46,635 bases of DNA from CAYZEE01 sp964477485. GTDB lineage: Bacteria > Patescibacteriota > Microgenomatia > Levybacterales > UBA12049. The stretch covers positions 1 to 46,635 of the forward strand of contig CAYZEE010000002.1 of the NCBI GenBank assembly GCA_964477485.1, read 5' to 3'. Shown here piece after piece: positions 38,731 to 45,953 of this stretch (position 1 is the first letter of the stretch; every line of letters starts with the position of its first letter). The notes below the pieces were generated by a model. That model had not been told where the DNA came from. It did no database searches and was given only the letters and a program-made list of their open reading frames with translations. Position numbers and translations under genes: made by a program.

Positions 38731-39711
38731 ATGCAGACAGCACTTGTTGCAGGAGGAGCAGGTTTTATCGGGTCTCACTTATGCAAAAGCTTAATAGATG
38801 ATAATTATAATGTAATTTGTATTGATAGTCTTATCACGGGTGTCGAAGAAAACATTAAGGATCTTATCTCAAATCCAAAATTCAAATTCATAAAACATGA
38901 TATAACAGTACCAATTAAAAATCCAGGATTATCTGACCGGACAGACATAATTCAGAATTTGAAATATATCTTTCACTTTGCTTCTCCTGCGTCGCCAAAC
39001 AAAAAGAGCCCAAAAAGCTATATCAATTACCCGATCGAGACTCTTCTTGTAAATTCATTGGGAACACGTAATCTTCTTGAGTACGCTCGTAGTTTTGGCG
39101 CGAAATTTCTCTATGCTTCTTCATCTGAAGTGTATGGAGATCCGGAAGTTTCGCCTCAAAATGAGCAGTATTTTGGTAATGTAAATCCAACAGGAGTTCG
39201 TTCGGTCTATGATGAAGGAAAGAGATTTGGAGAAGCAATGACTATGGCTTATGTAAGAAGATACGATACAGACGCTCGGATTATACGAATCTTCAATACT
39301 TATGGCCCAAAAATGAGAGCTGATGATGGTAGGGTTGTCTCAAATTTTATAAATCAGGCACTTTCAGGCAACAAAATCATTGTCTACGGAAAAGGTGTTC
39401 AGACTCGGAGCTTTTGCTATATTGATGATATGATTTCCGGGATAAAAAAAGCAATGTTTTCCGGAAAAACAATGGGTGAGATTATAAATCTTGGTAATCC
39501 TAAGGAGAATACGATTTTGGGACTTGCTAGGTTAATTGAGAGCATGGTTCACTTATCTTCGGAAATTGCATTCGAGCCATTGCCAGAAGATGATCCTAAG
39601 ATGAGAAAGCCAGATATAGAAAAAGCTAGGACGCTTTTGAATTGGGAGCCAGAAATAAGCATTGACCAGGGACTTCAAAAAACAATAGAATATTTTAAAA
39701 GCGTGATCTAA
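38731..39711 (+). CDS. UDP-glucuronate decarboxylase-like SDR (UDP-xylose synthase family)
   Basis: The 326-aa protein has ALVAGGAGFIGSHLCKSLI, FHFASPASPNKKSPKSYINYPIETLLVNSLGTRNLLEYA, ASSSEVYGDPEVSPQNEQYFGNVNPTGVRSVYDEGKRFGEAM with Tyr-Lys in YDEGK, and IFNTYGPKMRADDGRVVSNFINQAL. This is the UXS pattern. It would decarboxylate UDP-glucuronate made by Ugd to UDP-xylose. The gap to gmd is 3 nt. Confidence 0.88.
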   Translation: MQTALVAGGAGFIGSHLCKSLIDDNYNVICIDSLITGVEENIKDLISNPKFKFIKHDITVPIKNPGLSDRTDIIQNLKYIFHFASPASPNKKSPKSYINYPIETLLVNSLGTRNLLEYARSFGAKFLYASSSEVYGDPEVSPQNEQYFGNVNPTGVRSVYDEGKRFGEAMTMAYVRRYDTDARIIRIFNTYGPKMRADDGRVVSNFINQALSGNKIIVYGKGVQTRSFCYIDDMISGIKKAMFSGKTMGEIINLGNPKENTILGLARLIESMVHLSSEIAFEPLPEDDPKMRKPDIEKARTLLNWEPEISIDQGLQKTIEYFKSVI

Positions 39712-39720
39712 AATAAAATT

Positions 39721-40854
39721 ATGAAGGCCGTTATTATTATTCCGACTTACAATGAGAAAGAAAACATAGCTAATCTTATCTCAATAATCGAGAATGATAT
39801 TTTTCCCCAAATTAAGAATCATGATATGAATATTCTGGTTGCTGATGATAATTCCCCTGATGGCACGGCTGATGAGGTAAGAAGACTTATGAGTAAATGG
39901 GGAAATATTGAGATTACGATTGGAGAGAAGCAGGGTTTAGGAGCAGCGTATGTTAGGGCTATGATATACGCTGTGGACAAAATGAATGCTGAAATTATGT
40001 TTGAAATGGATGCGGATCTTCAGCATGACCCGAAGAAAATTCCTGAGTTTCTTAAAAAGATAGATGAAGGATGCGATATGGTTGTTGGTAACAGATACAG
40101 TGATGGAGGCTCAATCCCCAAGAATTGGCCATTACCACGGAAAGTATTCTCAATCGTAGCAAATCTTTTTGTAAGGGCCATATTTACAAAATTTTCAGTG
40201 CATGATTGGACTGGGGGGTATAGAGCATTAAGAAGCGAAGTATTTCTAAAAGAGAAAGGAGAATTGACAAATTACAAAGGGTACATTTTCCAAATTTCAT
40301 TTTTGCATAAAGCGATAAGAGATGGATTTAAAGTCGGAGAAGTTCCTTTTCATTTTAATGATAGAACTCTGGGCAAATCTAAGATCGCGCCACTAGGATA
40401 CATTACAGAAGTAGTCAAGTTTGTAATTTTGACTAGAATTAGGGAATTACTTTTTGGGAAATTTGGGAAATTTTTGGTAGTTGGAGGAATCGGTTTCATT
40501 ATTAATGCGGTAGTTCTTAAAGGCTTAGTGGACTTTGTTAAATGGGATCCATCAGTGGCAAATTTAGCCGGAGCTGCTCTTGCAATATTCTCGAATTACA
40601 ATTTGAATAACATTTGGACATTCGAAGAAAACAAAGTTACTACCTTTGGTTTATATTTTTGGAAAATGATTCAGTTTTATGTTACATCTGCTTTTGGAGT
40701 GATTTTTATTCAAACAGGCGCAATATTTCTTGGAGATGCTTTCATAGGAAAAAGATTTTATTTCATCTATTTTATATTAGGGACAGGACTTCTTCTAATT
40801 TGGAACTTTGCGATGTACAGCCTTGTTATCTGGCGTAAAAAACCTCACAAATGA
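39721..40854 (+). CDS. DPM1-like GT2 glycosyltransferase fused to a GtrA domain
   Basis: The 377-aa protein has a cytoplasmic GT2 domain (residues 1-235). It shows IIIPTYNEKENI, VADDNSPDGTADEV, MDADLQHDPKKIPEF with the DxD and VGNRYSDGG, like dolichol/polyprenol-phosphate mannose synthases. A C-terminal GtrA-like domain of four transmembrane helices (about 243-372) contains GGIGFIINAVVLKGL and ALAIFSNYNLNNIWTF. It would load a sugar on a polyprenyl phosphate and help flip it for use by extracytoplasmic transferases such as the GT-C protein encoded next. The two genes overlap by 4 nt. Confidence 0.92.
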   Translation: MKAVIIIPTYNEKENIANLISIIENDIFPQIKNHDMNILVADDNSPDGTADEVRRLMSKWGNIEITIGEKQGLGAAYVRAMIYAVDKMNAEIMFEMDADLQHDPKKIPEFLKKIDEGCDMVVGNRYSDGGSIPKNWPLPRKVFSIVANLFVRAIFTKFSVHDWTGGYRALRSEVFLKEKGELTNYKGYIFQISFLHKAIRDGFKVGEVPFHFNDRTLGKSKIAPLGYITEVVKFVILTRIRELLFGKFGKFLVVGGIGFIINAVVLKGLVDFVKWDPSVANLAGAALAIFSNYNLNNIWTFEENKVTTFGLYFWKMIQFYVTSAFGVIFIQTGAIFLGDAFIGKRFYFIYFILGTGLLLIWNFAMYSLVIWRKKPHK

Positions 40855-42488
40855 CGCAAATTCAAAATTCTCCGGCAAAGCCGGACAAAATTCTCGTCCA
40901 AAGGATGATCGGCCTATGGCCGAAAAATTTATGTTTATTTTTAATACTTCTACTAGCAGCATTTCTTCGGCTTTATAGGGTCCAAGATTATATGACATTT
41001 TTGGGAGATGAGGGTAGAGATGTCCTTGTTGCGTATAATATTCTTCATGGACACTTAACTCTGCTTGGTCCAACAGCATCTGTAGGAGGTTTTTTTCTGG
41101 GACCAATTTATTATTATTTTATAACTCCCTTCCTTTGGTTGTTTAATTACAATCCTGTTGGTCCGGCTGTTATGGTTGCTCTTTTCGGAATTGCTACCGT
41201 ATGGCTGGTATTTAAAATCGGAAGTGAATTTTTAGGCAAAAGAGCAGGATTTATTGCCGCATTTCTTTATTCAATTTCTCCCATCGTTATTGCTTATTCA
41301 AGATCTTCATGGAATCCAAATATTATGCCTTTTTTTTCTCTTTTAACTCTTTATGCTTTATATAAAGCCTTGCAAAAAAACAGCACAAAATTATTTATTC
41401 TATCCGGTATTCTTTTGGGTATTGCAATGCAGCTTCATTATTTGGCCACTTTTCTAGGAGTAATAATTGCAATATATATTTTAGTCGTAAAATTATTTTT
41501 TGCAAGATCTGCCGGTACGTCTTTCTCAAAGACAGTAAGAGAAATTTTGGAAAAATTTTTTTTTATTTTTTTAGGTTTTCTTGTAGGACTGTCTCCTCTT
41601 TTAGCATTTGAAATCCGTCATGGATTCCCAAACATTAGAAGCATAACATCTTTTATCTTTCATTCAGGAAATACAGGGGCGGGAGCCCGTTTTTTTGAAA
41701 TTATTTCTAATGTCTTCTTCAGGGTATTTGCGAGGCTCGTTATGAATTTTCCGCCTCCAGAGCAAATAGTTATAAACGCACATCCCAATATCGTTTTATG
41801 GCATTACGCCTCTCTGTTGTTAGGAATAGTGAGCGTAGCTATACTTATTTATAATTTTTTCAAAGTTGCGTCGTCAAAACAAAACTTAAAACATAAATTT
41901 TCAGATTTCTCAAAACTAAGTCTTTTGCTTCTCTGGCTTTTTATTGGAATTGCTATGTTTGGATTTTACAAAAAACCTATTTATGATTACTATTTTGGTT
42001 TTATGTTTCCGTTGCCGTTTCTTCTTGTTGGAAATGCGCTGGATTTTTTTGCCCGGAGAAACAAGGAATTTCTTGTTATTGCTATTATTATTTTTATTGG
42101 AATTACCGTTCTTAATTTAAATAGTATCCCATTTCGATATGAACCGAATAGACAGTTAAAACAGGCAGAGGAGATTTCGTGTTTTGTTGTAGATAGAACA
42201 GATAATAAACCATTCAATTTCGCTTTAATATCCGGAAATGACTCGGATTATGCCTACAGATATTTTTTTACTCTTTGGAATCGTTCGCCTGTGGTTATAG
42301 AAAATCCTCAAGTTGACCCGCAAAGAAAAAGTGTCACTAAGCAACTTCTTGTAGTCTGTGAAAGCCTGCCTTGTCATCCGCTCGGTTATTCTTTATGGGA
42401 AATTGCAGGTTTCGGCAGAGCAGGGATTGCGGGGAGATGGAATGTTTCAGTTGTTGAAATTTACAAACTAGTTCATTACAAAAAGTAA
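40851..42488 (+). CDS. GT-C (PMT/GT39-ArnT-like) membrane glycosyltransferase
   Basis: The 545-aa polytopic protein has about 11-12 helices. The first extracytoplasmic loop (FLRLYRVQDYMTFLGDEGRDVLVAYN, residues 36-61) holds the acidic pair expected in GT39/PMT enzymes, followed by VGGFFLGPIYYYFITPF. A soluble C-terminal part begins near residue 445. It probably uses the polyprenyl-phosphate sugar made by the preceding DPM-GtrA protein to glycosylate a surface protein or lipid. It is the last gene of the long overlapping operon; the next gene has its own regulated promoter. Confidence 0.85.
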   Translation: MTQIQNSPAKPDKILVQRMIGLWPKNLCLFLILLLAAFLRLYRVQDYMTFLGDEGRDVLVAYNILHGHLTLLGPTASVGGFFLGPIYYYFITPFLWLFNYNPVGPAVMVALFGIATVWLVFKIGSEFLGKRAGFIAAFLYSISPIVIAYSRSSWNPNIMPFFSLLTLYALYKALQKNSTKLFILSGILLGIAMQLHYLATFLGVIIAIYILVVKLFFARSAGTSFSKTVREILEKFFFIFLGFLVGLSPLLAFEIRHGFPNIRSITSFIFHSGNTGAGARFFEIISNVFFRVFARLVMNFPPPEQIVINAHPNIVLWHYASLLLGIVSVAILIYNFFKVASSKQNLKHKFSDFSKLSLLLLWLFIGIAMFGFYKKPIYDYYFGFMFPLPFLLVGNALDFFARRNKEFLVIAIIIFIGITVLNLNSIPFRYEPNRQLKQAEEISCFVVDRTDNKPFNFALISGNDSDYAYRYFFTLWNRSPVVIENPQVDPQRKSVTKQLLVVCESLPCHPLGYSLWEIAGFGRAGIAGRWNVSVVEIYKLVHYKK

Positions 42489-42489
42489 T

Positions 42490-42521
42490 TTCAGTAAAAA
42501 TTCAGGAAACTTCTTTAGTGT
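42490..42521 (+). promoter_or_regulatory. TTCAG direct-repeat operator and -10 upstream of the FMN-binding protein gene
   Basis: TTCAG occurs at 42490-42494 and 42501-42505, 11 bp apart. Ten nt further lies a weak -10 (TAGTGT, 42516-42521), then 8 nt and the ATG at 42530. The -35 position shows no consensus, as expected for an activator-dependent promoter. The same arrangement occurs before the response regulator. Confidence 0.6.
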
Positions 42522-42529
42522 CTTTCTAT

Positions 42530-42970
42530 ATGAAAAAATTCTTACTTTCCTTCCTTGTTATTTTTATCTTTATAATATATTTCATTCATAAAAAGACAGA
42601 GTCAGTCGTAACTTCCCAGATTGCCCCAGTACAAAAAAACATCTTTTCGCCTTCGATATCACCTTCAATATCGCCTTCAACAAGTTCGTACATGGACGGT
42701 TCGTATACGGGAGATGTTGTTGATGCTTATTATGGAAATGTGCAAGTTCAAGCAAGCATTCAGAATGGAAAAGTTGTGGATGTAAAATTTCTTCAGTATC
42801 CAAATGATCGTTCTACTTCTATAGAAATAAATTCTCAAGCGATGCCTTATCTTACACAAGAAGCTATCCAGGCTCAAAATGCACAGATAGATGTTGTTTC
42901 AGGCGCAACTTATACAAGTGAGGCTTTCATTCAATCTTTGGCAAGCGCACTTATTAAAGCAAAAAAATAA
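42530..42970 (+). CDS. Exported FMN-binding domain protein
   Basis: The 146-aa protein has a signal-anchor helix (about residues 2-19), a Ser/Pro linker (SPSISPSISPS) and an FMN_bind domain. That domain begins DGSYTGDVVDAYYGNVQVQASIQNGKVVDVKFLQYPNDRS and ends with VVSGATYTSEAFIQSLASAL. The SGAT motif (near residues 124-127) is the known site where ApbE attaches FMN to threonine by a phosphoester bond. It therefore acts as an extracytoplasmic one- or two-electron carrier. The ATG at 42530 is used; a GTG at 42518 overlaps the -10. ApbE is encoded 3 nt downstream. Confidence 0.88.
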   Translation: MKKFLLSFLVIFIFIIYFIHKKTESVVTSQIAPVQKNIFSPSISPSISPSTSSYMDGSYTGDVVDAYYGNVQVQASIQNGKVVDVKFLQYPNDRSTSIEINSQAMPYLTQEAIQAQNAQIDVVSGATYTSEAFIQSLASALIKAKK

Positions 42971-42973
42971 GCT

Positions 42974-43723
42974 ATGAAAATAACTAAGATTATTATGGGG
43001 ATGCCGATAACAATTGAGATTGTGGATAGAGTAAAAGAAGATGATATTAAATCAGTTTTTGATTATTTTATTCATGTTGATAAAATTTTCAGCACATATA
43101 AAAAAACCAGTGAAATATCTAGAATTAACAGAGAAGAACTTAAAAAAAAGGATTGGAGCTTGGAGATGCAGCAGGTAATTAGGCTCTGTGAGGAAACAAA
43201 AAAATTGACCAATGGATATTTCGATATTTTAAGAAATGGTAAGCTGGAACCAGCAGGGCTTGTAAAGGGTTGGGCTATTCAAAATGCCGCAGATCTTCTT
43301 AAGGATAAAGGCTATAGGAATTTTTATATAGATGCGGGCGGGGATATTCAGCTATCAGGGGAAAATAAAAAAGGAAATACTTGGAGAATTGGCATCAGAA
43401 ATCCTTTTAACCAGAAACAAATAATAAAAGTAATTTTAGCCAGAGATAAGGGAATTGCTACATCAGGTACATATATTCGCGGCTATCATATTTACAATCC
43501 TCATAACGCCTTAGCGTCCAATAATATTGTTAGCATAACAGTAATTGGGCCAAATATTTATGAGGCAGATAGATTCGCAACTGCCGCTTTTGCGATGGGA
43601 GAAAGAGGCATATCTTTTATTTCCTCGCTTTCCGGCTTTGAAGGGTACATGGTGGATAAAGGTGGAATGGCAACCTATACGAAAGGATTCAGTAAATATG
43701 TACAAAATCATAAACGAAATTGA
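42974..43723 (+). CDS. apbE: FAD:protein FMN transferase ApbE
   Basis: ApbE transfers FMN from FAD onto Ser/Thr of [S/T]GA[T/S]-type motifs. The 249-aa product has FSTYKKTSEISRIN, GYFDI, AGLVKGWAIQNAADLL, YIDAGGDIQLSG, ATSGTYIRGYHIYNPHNA and YEADRFATAAFAMG, covering the FAD- and Mg-binding positions of the family. It begins directly at MKITKIIMGMPITIEIVD with no signal peptide or lipobox, unlike most ApbE proteins. Shorter than the usual 300-350 residues. Its likely targets are the adjacent FMN-binding protein and possibly the membrane reductase. Confidence 0.93.
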   Translation: MKITKIIMGMPITIEIVDRVKEDDIKSVFDYFIHVDKIFSTYKKTSEISRINREELKKKDWSLEMQQVIRLCEETKKLTNGYFDILRNGKLEPAGLVKGWAIQNAADLLKDKGYRNFYIDAGGDIQLSGENKKGNTWRIGIRNPFNQKQIIKVILARDKGIATSGTYIRGYHIYNPHNALASNNIVSITVIGPNIYEADRFATAAFAMGERGISFISSLSGFEGYMVDKGGMATYTKGFSKYVQNHKRN

Positions 43724-45227
43724 TTATTTTTTGGATAGAATTACAATGTACAAACTTCTTTTGTACTATCTTGTTGCTTTGGTGGGGATAGCAGCAATAT
43801 TTGGTTTTTTGGGTATCCTTCCTATCTCATCTGAGGCGATTTTAATTTCTTCCCTTTTTATTATTATAATTTCCTGGGTAACGAATAAAATTTTTTCGGC
43901 TGTTTTTAAGATACCTTCAAATTCTGAGTCAACGCACATCACAGCTCTTATCTTAATACTAATAATAACTCCTGTTCAATCATTTCACGGATTGGTCTTT
44001 TTGGGATGGGCCGCAGTTTTGGCTGTTTCATCAAAATATATTTTTGCAGTTAGAAAAAAACATATCTTTAACCCTGCGGCTATAGCAGTAGTTGTCACAT
44101 CTTTTGCCCTAAGGGAATCTGCAAGCTGGTGGATCGGTACGGTATCAATGGCCCCATTTATTTTTCTTGGTGGAATCCTCATTGTAAGAAAAATTCAACG
44201 TTCAAGTTTGGTATTAAGTTTTTTTACTTCTGCCATTGCCGTTGCTATCTTTTTCATTCTTACTTCCGGCGGAAGTATCATTTCCACTTTACCTAGAATA
44301 ATTCTGGATTCTGCTTTATTATTTTTAGGATTTGTAATGCTGACCGAACCCGCAACAACTCCTCCCACAGAAAATTTGCAGATTCTATATGGATTAATAG
44401 TCGGAATTTTATTTGCTCCTCAAATACATTTCGGTTCAGTTTATTCCACTCCTGAGCTTGCTCTTGTAGCTGGTAATATCTTTTCTTATCTTGTAAGCTC
44501 AAAGCAAAAGTTGGTCTTAAGTTTAAAACAAAAAATTCAAATAGCTCCTGATATAATTGATTTCCTATTCGTTTCAAACGAAAAATTAGCTTTTCTCCCG
44601 GGACAATATCTGGAATGGACCCTGCCTCATAAAAAAATAGATATTAGGGGCAACAGAAGGTATTTCACACTCGCTTCTTCTACCACCGAACAGGCCATCC
44701 GTATCGGGGTAAAATTCTATCCTAATGGAAGCAGTTTTAAAAATTCACTGGGGACGCTAGATGAAAATAAGACGATAGTGGCAGGTCAACTTGCGGGAAA
44801 TTTTGTTCTTCCGAAAAATCCTAATCAAAAATGTGTTTTTATCGCAGGCGGCATTGGGATAACCCCGTATCGTAGCATGATTAAATCTCTTTTAGATACT
44901 CAAGAAAGCCGCCCGATTACCCTTTTTTATACAGACAAAAATTTTTCCGAAATTATTTATAAAGATGTTTTTGATGAAGCACAATCAAGATTTGGGATAA
45001 AAACAGTTTATGTTTTAACAAATAAAGAAAATTTACCATCGAATTGGCAAGGACGGGTCGGCAGGATAAATGAGCAAATGATCAGAGAAGAGGTGCCTGA
45101 CTATCAAGAAAGAATTTTTTATCTTTCAGGTCCTCATTTGATGGTAAAGGAATTTGAAGAAACCTTGCTTAATATGGGAATAAGCCGTAGTAAGATTAAA
45201 ACTGATTTTTTCCCCGGTTATGTATAA
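43698..45227 (+). CDS. RnfD/NqrB-like membrane domain fused to ferredoxin-NAD(P)+ reductase-like domain
   Basis: The 509-aa protein has an N-terminal membrane part (residues 15-275, about eight to ten helices) with two RnfD/NqrB signatures, KKHIFNPAAIAVVV and LGFVMLTEPATTPPTENLQILYG (where NqrB/RnfD have TDP...T..G..IYG). The C-terminal soluble part (about 285-509) has FLPGQYLEWTLP, RYFTLASS (FAD contact), FIAGGIGITPYRSMI (NAD(P) binding), VYVLTN and YLSGPHLMVKEFEETL. It lacks a 2Fe-2S domain. It would pass electrons from NAD(P)H across the membrane to the exported FMN protein. The ATG at 43698 overlaps apbE by 26 nt; the longer frame to 43545 lies within apbE. Confidence 0.87.
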   Translation: MYKIINEIDYFLDRITMYKLLLYYLVALVGIAAIFGFLGILPISSEAILISSLFIIIISWVTNKIFSAVFKIPSNSESTHITALILILIITPVQSFHGLVFLGWAAVLAVSSKYIFAVRKKHIFNPAAIAVVVTSFALRESASWWIGTVSMAPFIFLGGILIVRKIQRSSLVLSFFTSAIAVAIFFILTSGGSIISTLPRIILDSALLFLGFVMLTEPATTPPTENLQILYGLIVGILFAPQIHFGSVYSTPELALVAGNIFSYLVSSKQKLVLSLKQKIQIAPDIIDFLFVSNEKLAFLPGQYLEWTLPHKKIDIRGNRRYFTLASSTTEQAIRIGVKFYPNGSSFKNSLGTLDENKTIVAGQLAGNFVLPKNPNQKCVFIAGGIGITPYRSMIKSLLDTQESRPITLFYTDKNFSEIIYKDVFDEAQSRFGIKTVYVLTNKENLPSNWQGRVGRINEQMIREEVPDYQERIFYLSGPHLMVKEFEETLLNMGISRSKIKTDFFPGYV

Positions 45228-45230
45228 ATT

Positions 45231-45262
45231 TTCAGGTATTTTTCAGTAAATATTGGTATAAT
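45231..45262 (+). promoter_or_regulatory. TTCAG direct-repeat operator and extended -10 upstream of the response regulator
   Basis: TTCAG occurs at 45231-45235 and 45242-45246, 11 bp apart, followed after 10 nt by TATAAT (45257-45262) with TG one base before it (extended -10). Seven nt later is the GTG start, so the mRNA would be leaderless. Spacing is identical to the site at 42490-42521, pointing to autoregulation and a shared regulon. Confidence 0.65.
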
Positions 45263-45269
45263 TCTTCTT

Positions 45270-45947
45270 GTGAGAATTCTTGTAGTCGAAGATGAACATA
45301 AAATTGCCAATTCCATAAAGAAAGGCCTTGAACAAGAGCTTTATGCGGTTGATGTGGCATATGACGGAACAAATGGATTTGATCTTGCGTCAGTAGAAGA
45401 ATACGACCTCATAATTCTTGATCGTTTGCTTCCGGGGATGGATGGAATTGAAATTTGTAAAAGCTTAAGGACTAAGAATATTCATACTCCGATTCTTCTT
45501 CTTACCGCAAAAGGACAAATTGAGGACAGAGTCGAAGGGTTAAACAGCGGAGCGGATGATTATCTTACAAAACCATTCGCTTTTGAGGAACTATTGGCAC
45601 GCATTAAGGCTCTTTTAAGAAGACCGAAGAGTGTTATGAAATCTGTTTTAAAAGTTGCAGATTTGGTTTTGGATACCCATGCACATGTTGTTAAACGTTC
45701 GGGGGAATCAGTTCAGTTATCGGCAAAAGAATTTGCTCTTTTAGAATACCTTATGAGAAATGTTGGGGAAATAGTATCTAAGGAACAAATGATTCATCAT
45801 GTTTGGGATTATGATGCCAATATTTTGCCAAATACAGTCGAAGCTTTTATTAAACTTCTTCGTAATAAGATTGATGCTCCTTTTAAAGGCAGAAAAACAC
45901 TTATTCATACTATTCGAGGAATAGGATATGTATTCGGAGAGAGATAA
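45270..45947 (+). CDS. OmpR/PhoB-family response regulator, GTG start
   Basis: The 225-aa protein has a receiver domain (residues 1-118) with VVEDEHK (acidic pocket), the phospho-acceptor Asp in LIILDRLLPGMDG, LLTAKG (Thr switch) and the lysine in DDYLTKPFAFEELLARI. The C-terminal winged-helix domain (about 128-224) has LSAKEFALLEYLMRNVGEIVSKEQMIHHVWDYDANILPNTVEAFIKLLRNKID and HTIRGIGYVFGE. OmpR-family regulators bind 11-bp-spaced direct repeats, as seen upstream of this gene and the FMN gene. The partner kinase follows 6 nt downstream. Confidence 0.95.
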   Translation: MRILVVEDEHKIANSIKKGLEQELYAVDVAYDGTNGFDLASVEEYDLIILDRLLPGMDGIEICKSLRTKNIHTPILLLTAKGQIEDRVEGLNSGADDYLTKPFAFEELLARIKALLRRPKSVMKSVLKVADLVLDTHAHVVKRSGESVQLSAKEFALLEYLMRNVGEIVSKEQMIHHVWDYDANILPNTVEAFIKLLRNKIDAPFKGRKTLIHTIRGIGYVFGER

Positions 45948-45953
45948 TAATCT

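Noticed and set aside
43545..43697. Start of the RnfD-FNR fusion protein within apbE
   Set aside because: The upstream codons are the alternate frame of conserved ApbE sequence; the ATG at 43698 begins the plausible membrane protein.
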